DNA from: JACMMS01 sp043772865
GTDB taxonomy: Bacteria > Pseudomonadota > Gammaproteobacteria > Burkholderiales > Methylophilaceae
NCBI GenBank assembly: GCA_043772865.1
Contig: JAYVFU010000155.1
Location: 1-10,794 of the forward strand
Length of the DNA stretch: 10,794 nt
Reading direction: 5' to 3'
The notes under the pieces were generated by a model, which was not told where the DNA came from, ran no database searches, and saw nothing but the letters and a program-made list of their open reading frames with translations. Position numbers and translations under genes: made by a program. Every line of letters starts with the position of its first letter. The stretch's first letter is position 1. Below are positions 1 through 7,535 of the stretch, piece by piece.

Positions 1-542
1 ACTAATGGAATAACCACTAACGCGCTAACCAAATAGCCAATATAAAGCGGCATGTGAAAATATAGCTCTAAAGCGTAAGCCATAATCGCCGCTTCTAACG
101 CAAATAATATAAAGGTAAATGAGGCGTATACAAATGAGGAAATAGTAGAACCAATATAACCAAAGCTAGCGCCACGGGTCAGTAAATCCATATCTAGCCC
201 ATATTTAGCTGCATAATAACTAATAGGTAAGCTGGTTAAAAAGATGACGATACCCACTGCCAAAATCGCCCAAAGTGCATTAATTACACCATAGTTGACA
301 GCCATTGTGCCGCCAATAGCTTCTAATACTAAAAATGATATGCCGCCCAGTGCAGTGTTAGATACACGTAATATGGACCATTTACGAAACGCTCTAGGCG
401 TAAATCGTAATGCATAATCTTCAATACTTTCGTTGGCAACCCACGTATTGTAGTCACGACGAATTTTTACAATACGTTGGGTAGGTTCTGACGATTCTAT
501 TGCAATATTATTGAATAAGCTTTTCGCTGCGGGTGCAGTCAA
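1..542 (-). CDS. N-terminal part of a permease-like multi-pass membrane protein, probably the sensor domain of a hybrid histidine kinase (partial)
   Basis: Reading leftward from a TTG at 542-540, 180 codons stay open to the window edge, so the C-terminus is missing. The TTG is chosen because AGGAG (complement of 551-555) lies 8 nt upstream and no in-frame ATG was found nearby upstream. Residues 1-55 are soluble and charged, with RRDYNTWVANESIEDYALR at about 28-46. Hydrophobic segments follow at about 58-78, 85-110, 126-156 and 165-180. The DYNTWVANESIEDYALRFTPR region followed by a permease-like membrane domain (LPISYYAAKYGLDMDLLTRG, 105-124) recalls NCS1-type nucleobase permease modules that form the input domain of large sensor kinase/response-regulator hybrids in betaproteobacteria. 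The kinase part would lie outside the window, so that role is inference; a plain transporter is the alternative. It is transcribed divergently from the TonB receptor gene. Confidence 0.6.
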   Translation of the reverse strand, partial: MTAPAAKSLFNNIAIESSEPTQRIVKIRRDYNTWVANESIEDYALRFTPRAFRKWSILRVSNTALGGISFLVLEAIGGTMAVNYGVINALWAILAVGIVIFLTSLPISYYAAKYGLDMDLLTRGASFGYIGSTISSFVYASFTFILFALEAAIMAYALELYFHMPLYIGYLVSALVVIPL

Positions 543-767
543 ATCGTTGACTCCTATGTTAGTGCAATTAATGCTTAAAAGTAGCCAATATAAATGATAG
601 TAATGATATATCTGCCGTTAGTAACTAAGTAATTTTACGTATTTAGAAATTACCAGTTTTATAGTTAATTAGACTTAACTTTACCTATAACATTTGTATT
701 AAAAGTCTTAACATGTTTAAAAAGTTGCAGCATAGAAATTTAATATTAATTACTTAGGTATTAACTC
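543..767. promoter_or_regulatory. AT-rich divergent intergenic region with a 7-bp inverted repeat
   Basis: These 225 bases separate the leftward permease-like gene from the rightward TonB receptor gene, so they must carry both promoters if both are transcribed. The clearest structure is an inverted repeat: GTAATTT at 629-635 and AAATTAC at 647-653, perfectly complementary, separated by 11 bases. That is a plausible operator geometry, but no regulator can be named. Possible -10 boxes exist (for example TATAAC at about 687-692), but none has a convincing -35 partner at 16-18 bp. The receptor start at 768 has only a weak AGG (756-758) as ribosome binding site. Confidence 0.4.
551..555 (-). promoter_or_regulatory. 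Shine-Dalgarno that decides a TTG start
   Basis: The minus strand reads AGGAG here, with an 8-nt spacer to TTG at 542-540. This is the best ribosome binding site near the start of the permease-like protein and supports the non-ATG start. Confidence 0.6.
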
Positions 768-2819
768 ATGCAAACCCACATACCTATCGTTTTAGTTACT
801 TTAATCAATTTATTTATATTTACTTTTAGTCAGGCTGCGGAAGAAATTAAATTAGTCCCGATTGAAGTAAATGGTAATTACGATAATGCTATTGGTATCT
901 CAAATGCTGCGAGTCAAGGGACTGTTAATGCGCAATTAATCGCCTCGCGCCCCACGTTAAGAACAGGTGAGTTATTGGAGTTTGTACCTGGCATGATTGT
1001 TAGCCAACACAGCGGCGATGTTAAAACTAACCAATATTATTTGCGTGGTTATAACTTAGATCACGGCACCGATTTTGCCACGTATGTAGATGAAATACCC
1101 ATCAACATGCGTACCCACGCACATGGGCAAGGCTATACCGACCTCAATTTTATTATCCCAGAACTGATTAACCGTATTGATTACAAAAAAGGCCCTTACT
1201 TTGCAGATGAAGGTGATTTTGCTTCTGCAGGGGCAGGACATTTACGTTTAATGAATAAATTACCCCATGTCATCGCTACAATTTCATTAGGTAACAACCA
1301 ATATCAGCGTGCCGTTTTGGCAAACTCGGTAGCAACTGATACTGGCAATCTGCTGTATGGCTTAGAAATTAATCGCAATAATGGACCTTGGGATTTACCC
1401 GAGCAAGTGCGTAAATACAGCGGTATATTGCGTTACAGCGGCGGCACCGCTAATGATGGCTTTAGCTTAACTGCCATGGCTTACCAAAATCAATGGCGTT
1501 CAACTGACCAAGTGCCACTGCGTGCAGTGGAGTCAAATGCAATAGGTCGATTTGGCACCATAGACTCCACGGATGGCGGTGAATCATCACGTTACAGTTT
1601 ATCTTACGCATTACATAAATTAGATAAAAATCACCTGTTTGAATTTAATACGTATGCTGTGCAGTCGCGATTAGATTTATTCAGTAATTTTACTTATTTT
1701 TTAAATGACCCCATTAATGGTGACCAATTTAATCAAAGTGAAAAACGCTGAATGGCGGGCTTTAATGTGAGCAACACTTGGTTTAGCAATTTTGCAGGGT
1801 TTGATATGCAAAATAAGCTAGGTTTACAAACGCGTTATGATGATTTATCACCCGTTGGACTTTATAACACCGTTGCCAAACAGCGGCTTTCTACAATTCG
1901 ACAAGACCAAGTAAAAGAGGCTAGCGCAGGCATTTATGCCGAAAATACTACGCAATGGTTAGATAAATTTCGTAGTGTGGCAGGCGTGCGTTACGACCAA
2001 TATCACTTTGATGTTAATAGCAGCATACTAGACAATTCTGGCAAGGTAAGTGATGGCATCGCATCGCCCAAGTTATCGCTCATTTTTGGACCATGGGCTA
2101 AAACAGAATACTTTATTAATGTTGGCAATGGTTTTCATAGTAACGATGCCCGTGGCACCACTCAAACCCAGCTGCCTAACGGCGGCGCATCTCAACCTGT
2201 AAATCCGCTGGTGAGAACTAAAGGGCGAGAAATAGGCATACGTACAGAAGCTATTACTGGCTTACAAAGCTCATTGGCTTTTTGGCAATTAGATAGTGAT
2301 TCAGAGCTGGTATTTGTAGGCGATGCAGGAGAAACGGAAGCAAGCCGTGCTAGCAAGCGTTATGGTATTGAATGGAATAACCATTACATCGCTAACTCAT
2401 GGCTACTATTAGATTTTGATTTAGCCGCTTCAAAAGCACGTTACACAGAAAACGACCCAGCAGGTAATTATATTCCTGGGTCTATTAACAAAGTGGCATC
2501 ACTTGGCGCAACCTTAATGGATTTAGGTGATTGGTCTGGTGCGTTTCAATTACGCTACTTTGGACCCAGACCGCTGATTGAAGATAATAGCGTACGCTCA
2601 AAATCTACTATCACCACCTATGCAAGCGTGGGCTATAAAATTAACCCACGCACTAAACTCACTTTAGATATATTCAATTTATTTAAGCGCAAAGACAGCG
2701 ATATTGATTATTTTTATACCTCACGCTTGCAAGGTGAGCCTGCCGCTGGGTTTGATGATATTCATTTTCACCCTGTTGAACCGCGTTCAGCTCGCTTAAC
2801 TTTGGTCTACAATTTTTAA
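768..2819 (+). pseudogene. TonB-dependent outer-membrane receptor interrupted by one in-frame TGA
   Basis: Two same-frame segments, 768-1751 (327 codons) and 1752-2819 (355 codons), are separated only by TGA at 1749-1751. Together they would make a 683-residue TonB-dependent receptor, a normal family length. Residues 1-24 look like a signal peptide (hydrophobic core, then SQAAEE). The plug domain spans about 50-165, with RPTLRTGELLEFVPG (61-75), YYLRGYNLDHGTDF (90-103), the His-containing RTHAHGQGYTD (115-125) and KKGPYFADEGDFASAG (140-155). The rest is beta-barrel, ending in LTLVYNF with the C-terminal Phe used for outer-membrane assembly. The stop is at codon 328, early in the barrel. Reinitiation at the adjacent ATG (1752) would give a barrel without signal peptide or plug, so a functional product is unlikely without readthrough or suppression. 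The substrate is unknown; nickel is a context-based guess from the neighbouring hupE and urease genes. Confidence 0.85.
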
Positions 2820-2838
2820 ATAGCAATGCTATCTACAA

Positions 2839-3411
2839 TCAAACTAGCACCGTCCAATAAGCGCCAATAGCCAACATCACAAAAGCTAAGCCTGTTTGCA
2901 ACCACTTAATTAGGTTGTTGCGTTGCAAACCTAATAACAAACCAGCAGCATGTAACAAGCCTGTAGCCGCTAACATGCCGATAAGTGGTGAAACGCCGTG
3001 ATTAAGTTCTGCGGCATGCGCCAACCCGTGCATAAGCGCAAATAGTGCCGTGAGGCTGATTTGTAGTGTTATATTGATAGGCATGTTGATGATTAACAAC
3101 AACCCCATTGCCATCACACTAGCGGCAATGAGTGTTTCTAAGCTTGCAAAAATAAATCCAGCCATAGCTAATACTGCGCCAAATGTCATGACTAACATAA
3201 AAGTGAGCGGCAATTGCCAGCGGGCTTTTCCACCGATTTTGGCTGCCCAAAAGCCTATAGCCAACATCACCAATAAGTGATCCCAACCTGTGATTGGGTG
3301 CTTAAAACCAGCTTAGGCATTGCTTAATTCTTGCCCTGGGTGCGCGAGCGCTAGGTTAGAAAAAAACGTTGAAAATAAAGCTAAACTAATTAATGAACCT
3401 AATTTTTTCAT
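2839..3411 (-). pseudogene. hupE: HupE/UreJ-family nickel permease interrupted by one in-frame TAA
   Basis: The frame opens at ATG 3411-3409 behind AAGGA. It encodes a signal-peptide-like start (MKKLGSLISLALFSTFFSNL, then ALAHPGQELSNA), meets TAA at codon 33 (3315-3313), and continues in the same frame to TGA at 2841-2839. Ignoring the TAA gives 190 residues, the usual HupE/UreJ length. After the stop come family hallmarks: AGFKHPITGWDHLL (34-47) with the H38/D44/H45 metal motif, HGLAHAAEL (128-136) and LLHAAGLLLG (152-161), within about six hydrophobic segments. HupE/UreJ proteins import nickel across the inner membrane for urease or hydrogenase. Reinitiation at the next start codons (TTG/GTG/ATG, codons 47-49) would lose the HP...DH motif. 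The gene begins 34 bp after ureG, so it is the last gene of the urease operon. Its 3' end is 19 bp from the convergent TonB receptor gene. Confidence 0.85.
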
Positions 3412-3445
3412 GATTTTTTCCTTTTTAATACAAGTAATATTTTAG

Positions 3446-4087
3446 TTAAAGCATCAAACCTTGCTTTTCAATAAACTGCACAATCTCTTCTAAGCCCTGC
3501 CCTGTTTTTAAATTGGTGAAAATAAATGGGCGCTCACCGCGCATGCGCTTAGCATCTCTATCCATCACTTCTAATGAAGCACCGACCATAGGCGCTAAAT
3601 CAATTTTATTAATAATCAGTAGGTCTGATTTAGTTATGCCAGGGCCTCCTTTACGAGGGATTTTTTCACCTGCTGCAACGTCAATCACATAAATCGTTAA
3701 ATCTGAAAGCTCTGGGCTAAATGTGGCGGCTAGGTTATCACCGCCACTTTCCACAAAAACAATATCTAAAGTTAAAAATCGCTTACTCAGTTGCGCCACA
3801 GCCTCTAGATTCATAGAGGCATCTTCACGAATGGCTGTATGCGGACAGCCACCAGTTTCCACGCCAATAATACGCTCTGGCGCTAATGCTTCATTTCGCG
3901 TTAAAAACTCTGCATCTTCTTTGGTGTAAATGTCGTTGGTCACAACAGCAATGTTGTAAATATCACGCAAACGTTTACACAAAGACAAAGTGAGCGCGGT
4001 TTTTCCAGAGCCAACTGGGCCGCCGATACCCACGCGCAAAGGCTCAGAATATGTAAGCGGAGTTTCTAATTTTTGTGCTTGTGTCAT
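3446..4087 (-). CDS. ureG: Urease accessory GTPase UreG
   Basis: This 213-residue protein is a SIMIBI-class GTPase that couples GTP hydrolysis to nickel delivery into apo-urease, working with UreD, UreF and UreE in the cytoplasm. Visible motifs are the P-loop GPVGSGKT (23-30), the nickel-binding CPH motif in ETGGCPHTAIREDAS (77-91), ESGGDN (113-118) and the guanine-specificity motif NKID (160-163). Length and motif order match the family, and no key residue is missing. Its ATG lies 9 bp after the ureF stop with AAGGT just upstream, so it is co-translated in the operon. The broken hupE follows 34 bp downstream. Confidence 0.97.
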   Translation of the reverse strand: MTQAQKLETPLTYSEPLRVGIGGPVGSGKTALTLSLCKRLRDIYNIAVVTNDIYTKEDAEFLTRNEALAPERIIGVETGGCPHTAIREDASMNLEAVAQLSKRFLTLDIVFVESGGDNLAATFSPELSDLTIYVIDVAAGEKIPRKGGPGITKSDLLIINKIDLAPMVGASLEVMDRDAKRMRGERPFIFTNLKTGQGLEEIVQFIEKQGLML

Positions 4088-4096
4088 GTATTAACC

Positions 4097-4816
4097 TTAT
4101 GATCTAAATAATCTGCTGTATTGAGTTTCGTGTAAGCATCCAGCAATCGTCAGATTGGGCGCAAAATTACTGATGTGATCGTCATCTAAAGCCATCGCTT
4201 GAGCAACAATGCTTGGTAGCATTTCACCCAAAATAAGCAATATTTTTTGCCCTGCCACTTGCCCAATTGGTACTGTTTTCATGGCAGCACTGACTTGGTT
4301 TTCTACCCAAGACCAAGCGTAAGCATGCAGTAAATCTTGCGGCAATATCGCCCAATGCTGTGCTACACCTGCGTAAACCGTTGGAAATGCAGGTTCATGT
4401 AAATTATTTATTTTTTGCATAAAGTCTGCAGGCATTTGCTTTAAGTCATTGAGTAATCGACATAGTGAATAACCCATTTGGCGAGTCTCAGCGAGTGATT
4501 CCGAGGTATCTCGCCCTGCTTTAAAAAACGCATCCCATTTTTTTACAAGGGGCATGTCACCAGCTTCCCAAGCTTGATATAAGCGGTATAAAACGGGCAA
4601 CTCAAAGCTCGCTTGATAAATTTCTAGCGCATCACCTATCCATTGTTGCGCGGTGACACCATCATGCACATCACCAGTTTCAATCACCCATTCTAAGCCT
4701 TGCGAATAGCTATAGGCACCCACTGGTAGCATCGGGCTAGCCAGTTGCAACAAGCGACTTAGTGCAAAATTACCTGCGTTAATCTGCACTTTACTTGTTT
4801 TTTCCGCCTTAAGCAT
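4097..4816 (-). CDS. ureF: Urease accessory protein UreF
   Basis: This 239-residue all-helical accessory protein bridges UreD and UreG in the urease activation complex and is thought to gate GTP-dependent nickel transfer. The family's N-terminal signature is clear in LLQLASPMLPVGAYSYSQG (22-40), and the C-terminus ends in the typical RLFRS. The first 15 residues (charged, Lys-rich) are less conserved in kind, but the chosen ATG (4816-4814) is supported by overlap: it lies inside the end of ureE, whose TAA is at 4811-4809, and AAGG sits about 10 nt upstream. The overlap points to translational coupling with ureE. Sequence and length look intact. Confidence 0.95.
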   Translation of the reverse strand: MLKAEKTSKVQINAGNFALSRLLQLASPMLPVGAYSYSQGLEWVIETGDVHDGVTAQQWIGDALEIYQASFELPVLYRLYQAWEAGDMPLVKKWDAFFKAGRDTSESLAETRQMGYSLCRLLNDLKQMPADFMQKINNLHEPAFPTVYAGVAQHWAILPQDLLHAYAWSWVENQVSAAMKTVPIGQVAGQKILLILGEMLPSIVAQAMALDDDHISNFAPNLTIAGCLHETQYSRLFRS

Positions 4817-5300
4817 TGCGCTTTAACCTTGTAGGTTGTTTGATATTAGCGGTATCGTCTTCGTGACCATGCCTATGCCCGCCACCATAAGCGCCTGCCT
4901 CAGGCTCAAATGGCGCATGTTGCTCAGTGACTTTCACCCTCAAACCTAACAGCATGTCTTTTAACACATGGTCCTGCTCTAAACGCAGCCAACCATCGCC
5001 TACTTGTAATGGCACATGACGATTGCCAAGATGATAGGCGGCGCACATCAATAATTGTGGCGTTTCAGCTTCAATATGCATCACAGGCTGTTGCGCTGCA
5101 ATGATTTGAATGACTTTACCATTCTCAGATTGCAACAAATCACCACCACGTAAAATAATGCCGCGTGTTAAAAATAGGGCGGCTTCTATGCCAGATGCTA
5201 GCGTGACGCGTAAACGGCTTTTTTGACGCAAATCAAAAGGCAACTCTAATGTGTCGTCAATATGGTCTGATATTGTAATGCGCTCATTAAGGTGAATCAT
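4809..5300 (-). CDS. ureE: Urease nickel metallochaperone UreE
   Basis: This 163-residue UreE binds Ni2+ in the cytoplasm and hands it to the UreD-UreF-UreG-urease complex. The N-terminal peptide-binding-like domain (about 1-75) is followed by the metal-binding domain with AYHLGNRHVPLQV (88-100); H95 likely corresponds to the dimer-interface nickel histidine of Klebsiella UreE. A short His-rich tail, GGGHRHGHEDD (139-149), adds further metal sites, although residues 150-163 after it are not His-rich. The gene overlaps ureF by 8 bases. It is separated from ureC by 171 bases that contain a palindromic repeat element. Its ribosome binding site is weak, and a 6-codon mini-ORF (ATG at 5323, TAA at 5305-5303) ends two bases before its ATG. 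Confidence 0.95.
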   Translation of the reverse strand: MIHLNERITISDHIDDTLELPFDLRQKSRLRVTLASGIEAALFLTRGIILRGGDLLQSENGKVIQIIAAQQPVMHIEAETPQLLMCAAYHLGNRHVPLQVGDGWLRLEQDHVLKDMLLGLRVKVTEQHAPFEPEAGAYGGGHRHGHEDDTANIKQPTRLKRNA

Positions 5301-5350
5301 GCTTATTTACTCAACGCTTTCATGCACTTAAAAAGGTGCTTCAAAACACT

Positions 5351-5435
5351 CTCGTCATTCCCGTGCAGACGGGAATCTAGGCAACTCAGCCACGTACCAT
5401 CTAGACTTGATTCCCGCCTATGCGGGAATGACGAG
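5351..5435. repeat. Palindromic intergenic repeat element, copy 1 (dRS3-like double hairpin)
   Basis: This 85-bp element lies between ureC and ureE. It is bounded by 13-bp perfect inverted repeats, CTCGTCATTCCCG (5351-5363) and CGGGAATGACGAG (5423-5435). Each end is itself a hairpin fitting ATTCCC-N8-GGGAAT: ATTCCCGTGCAGACGGGAAT (5357-5376) and ATTCCCGCCTATGCGGGAAT (5410-5429), each with an 8-bp stem and 4-base loop. The pattern matches the Neisseria dRS3 repeat and similar small elements of other proteobacteria. No target-site duplication is evident and there is no coding capacity. In the operon mRNA it could form hairpins that affect stability or ureE expression; that is inference. Confidence 0.85.
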
Positions 5436-5471
5436 CTTGGAAGTTGTACCCTTTGTTTGCTCAAAGCCACG

Positions 5472-7175
5472 TTAAAACAAGAAATACCGTTGTGCCATAG
5501 GCAACACAGTAGCAGGTTCACAAGTAAGCTCCATGCCATCTGCCAACACACGATAAGTTTCAGGGTCTACATCAATAGTTGGCATCCAACCGTTATGTAT
5601 CATGTCCTTCTTTTTAACCGTGCGCGTGCCATGCACAGCCACTAATGGTTTTTTAAGATTGAGCGCCATCACTTCGTGGTTATTTAATGCCGCTTGCGAG
5701 ACAAAAGTGACTGAGGTTTGTAAACCACCGCCGTAGGCACCAAACATATGGCGATAATGCACTGGCTGTGGCGTTGGAATAGAGGCATTAGGGTCGCCCA
5801 TCGCCGCAGCGGCAATCATGCCGCCCTTTAAAATGGTTGATGGTTTTACACCAAAAAATGCAGGTCGCCATAAGACTAAATCGGCTAGTTTACCCACCTC
5901 AATTGAGCCAACTGTATCGGCTACACCGTGCGTTATTGCAGGGTTGATAGTGTATTTGGCTATATAACGCTTTACACGAAAATTATCATTACACTCAGAA
6001 TCTTCCTTTAACGCACCACGCTGAACTTTCATTTTATGCGCAGTTTGCCAAGTACGAATAATCACCTCACCCACACGCCCCATCGCTTGCGAGTCAGATG
6101 ACATCATAGAAAACCCACCCAAATCATGCAAAATATCTTCAGCGGCAATGGTTTCACGACGAATGCGACTTTCAGCAAAAGCAATATCCTCCGCAATGGC
6201 TGGATCTAAATGGTGACAGACCATGAGCATATCGAGGTGCTCATCTATTGTATTGATAGTAAATGGTCGCGTTGGGTTGGTGGACGATGGCAATACATTG
6301 GCGTAGCCAGCGGCTTTAATAATATCGGGTGCATGACCACCGCCAGCACCTTCGGTGTGAAAAGTATGAATGGTACGGTTTTTAAATGCGGCAATCGTGG
6401 TTTCAACAAAGCCAGATTCATTTAAAGTGTCTGAATGAATGGCCACTTGAACATCCATTTCTTCAGCGATACTCAAGCAATTATCAATCGATGCGGGTGT
6501 CGTACCCCAATCCTCGTGTAGCTTAAGCCCAATCGCACCCGCTTTGATTTGTTCGCGTAAAGGTTCAGGCAGGCTAACATTGCCTTTGCCTAAAAAGCCT
6601 ATGTTCATCGCAAATGCATCTGCCGCTTGTAACATACGGTGAATGTGCCACGGACCAGGCGTACAAGTCGTCGCAAAAGTACCCGTGGCAGGGCCTGTTC
6701 CACCGCCTATCATGGTGGTCACGCCGGACATTAAAGCCTCTTCAATTTGTTGCGGGCAAATAAAGTGAATATGCGTATCAATGCCGCCAGCAGTAATAAT
6801 CATGCCCTCGCCTGCAATGATTTCTGTGCCAGCGCCAATTTCAATCGTTACATTCGGCTGAATATCTGAATTACCCGCTTTACCAATTGCAGAAATGCGC
6901 CCTGCTTTAATGCCAATATCAGCTTTAACGATACCCCAATGGTCAATAATCAAGGCGTTAGTAATGACTGTATCTGCAACCTCTGCTGACACCGCTTGAC
7001 CTTGCCCCATGCCATCACGGATGACTTTGCCACCGCCAAATTTCACTTCTTCACCATAAACGGTGTAGTCTTTTTCTACCTCAATCCATAGCTCAGTATC
7101 AGCAAGACGCATGCGATCACCCACGGTGGGGCCAAACATTTCTGCATAAGCTTGTTTGTCAATCTTAATACTCAT
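5472..7175 (-). CDS. ureC: Urease alpha (catalytic) subunit UreC
   Basis: This 567-residue catalytic subunit hydrolyses urea to ammonia and carbamate at a bi-nickel centre in the cytoplasm. Every expected residue is present, each one position later than in Klebsiella UreC: H135 and H137 in GIDTHIHF, the lysine to be carbamylated K218 in GLKLHEDWG, H247 in AIHSDT, H273 in TFHTEGAGGG, the mobile-flap pair C320-H321 in MVCHHLDP, and D361 in SSDSQAMG. Length is standard. The ATG at 7175-7173 gives the usual MSIKIDKQAYAEMFGPTVGD start. GGAG lies 23 nt away, however, placed instead for a five-codon mini-ORF whose stop overlaps this ATG. The gap to ureB is 27 bp; the gap to ureE is 171 bp and holds a repeat element. 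Confidence 0.98.
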   Translation of the reverse strand: MSIKIDKQAYAEMFGPTVGDRMRLADTELWIEVEKDYTVYGEEVKFGGGKVIRDGMGQGQAVSAEVADTVITNALIIDHWGIVKADIGIKAGRISAIGKAGNSDIQPNVTIEIGAGTEIIAGEGMIITAGGIDTHIHFICPQQIEEALMSGVTTMIGGGTGPATGTFATTCTPGPWHIHRMLQAADAFAMNIGFLGKGNVSLPEPLREQIKAGAIGLKLHEDWGTTPASIDNCLSIAEEMDVQVAIHSDTLNESGFVETTIAAFKNRTIHTFHTEGAGGGHAPDIIKAAGYANVLPSSTNPTRPFTINTIDEHLDMLMVCHHLDPAIAEDIAFAESRIRRETIAAEDILHDLGGFSMMSSDSQAMGRVGEVIIRTWQTAHKMKVQRGALKEDSECNDNFRVKRYIAKYTINPAITHGVADTVGSIEVGKLADLVLWRPAFFGVKPSTILKGGMIAAAAMGDPNASIPTPQPVHYRHMFGAYGGGLQTSVTFVSQAALNNHEVMALNLKKPLVAVHGTRTVKKKDMIHNGWMPTIDVDPETYRVLADGMELTCEPATVLPMAQRYFLF

Positions 7176-7189
7176 AGTTTTACACTCAT
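7172..7189 (-). other. Five-codon mini-ORF overlapping the ureC start
   Basis: The minus strand carries ATG at 7189-7187, codons for MSVKL, and TGA at 7174-7172. The TGA overlaps the ureC ATG (7175-7173) as ATGA. The GGAG at 7202-7199 is 9 nt from the mini-ORF start, ideal spacing, but 23 nt from ureC. The mini-ORF peptide MSVKL resembles the ureC start MSIKI, and the 14-nt unit is about 10/14 identical to the following one, which suggests a short out-of-frame tandem duplication. Translation of ureC may depend on termination-reinitiation. Confidence 0.45.
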
Positions 7190-7198
7190 TGCAATTTG

Positions 7199-7202
7199 CT
7201 CC
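7199..7202 (-). promoter_or_regulatory. Shine-Dalgarno upstream of ureC, spaced for the mini-ORF
   Basis: GGAG on the minus strand starts directly after the ureB stop (TAA, 7205-7203). It is the only good ribosome binding motif in the ureB-ureC gap. Its distance favours the ATG at 7189 over the ureC ATG at 7175. Confidence 0.55.
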
Positions 7203-7508
7203 TTACAATGCACCCATTATTTTGCCCGCAAAACCATATACCTTGCGATTGCCCGATAACGCCACCAATTGTATGGTACGTATTTGCCCTGGCTCAAAGC
7301 GCACTGCCGTACCAGCGGCAATATCTAAACGGTAACCACGGGCAAGTGTTCTATCAAAAGCGAGCGCTTCATTCGTTTCAAAAAAATGGTAATGCGAACC
7401 TACTTGAATGGGACGGTCGCCTTGGTTAGATACGTCAAGCGTTACCGTTGCACGGTCCGCGTTGAGGGTGATTTCACCTTTTGCTATTTTCATTTCACCT
7501 GGAATCAT
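7203..7508 (-). CDS. ureB: Urease beta subunit UreB
   Basis: This 101-residue structural subunit packs with UreA and UreC in the cytoplasmic (UreABC)3 urease. The start MIPGEMKIAKGEITLNA and the segments PIQVGSHYHFFETNEAL (36-52) and RTIQLVALSGNRKVYGFAGK (77-96) are typical. Separate ureA and ureB genes, rather than a fusion, fit a normal proteobacterial three-subunit urease. The first ATG (7508-7506) is chosen because AGGTGA lies 7 nt upstream (complement of 7516-7521) and because it gives the conserved N-terminus; a second ATG at codon 6 is less likely. The 142-bp gap to ureA is unusually long for these genes and is nearly filled by a repeat element. Confidence 0.96.
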   Translation of the reverse strand: MIPGEMKIAKGEITLNADRATVTLDVSNQGDRPIQVGSHYHFFETNEALAFDRTLARGYRLDIAAGTAVRFEPGQIRTIQLVALSGNRKVYGFAGKIMGAL

Positions 7509-7535
7509 TTTTTACTCACCTCTCAGCTCCGTACC

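Noticed and set aside
543..767. NikR or other nickel-responsive operator upstream of the receptor
   Set aside because: No GTATGA-N16-TCATAC-like palindrome was found by eye; the inverted repeat present does not resemble it.
1749..1751. UGA recoded as tryptophan or selenocysteine
   Set aside because: TGA serves as the natural stop of urtC (10475-10477, overlapping the urtD start) and of hupE (2839-2841), and TGG is used for Trp throughout. Nothing about a TonB receptor suggests selenocysteine.
2820..2838. Terminator between the convergent receptor and hupE genes
   Set aside because: ATAGC-AAT-GCTAT gives only a 5-bp AT-containing stem with a 3-base loop and no U-run on either strand, too weak to call.
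2839..3273. A complete 144-residue small membrane protein
   Set aside because: It is the downstream part of a 190-codon HupE frame beginning at 3411; starting at 3273 would omit the signal peptide and the HP...DH metal motif.
5303..5551. Minus-strand ORF overlapping the end of ureC
   Set aside because: It is in another frame over the ureC 3' end and the repeat element. Only its last six codons form the mini-ORF noted before ureE.
5292..5645. Plus-strand ORF across the ureE-ureC gap
   Set aside because: It runs through the palindromic repeat and antisense to the conserved ureC end, has no recognisable domain, and its low-complexity peptide is translated from the repeat.
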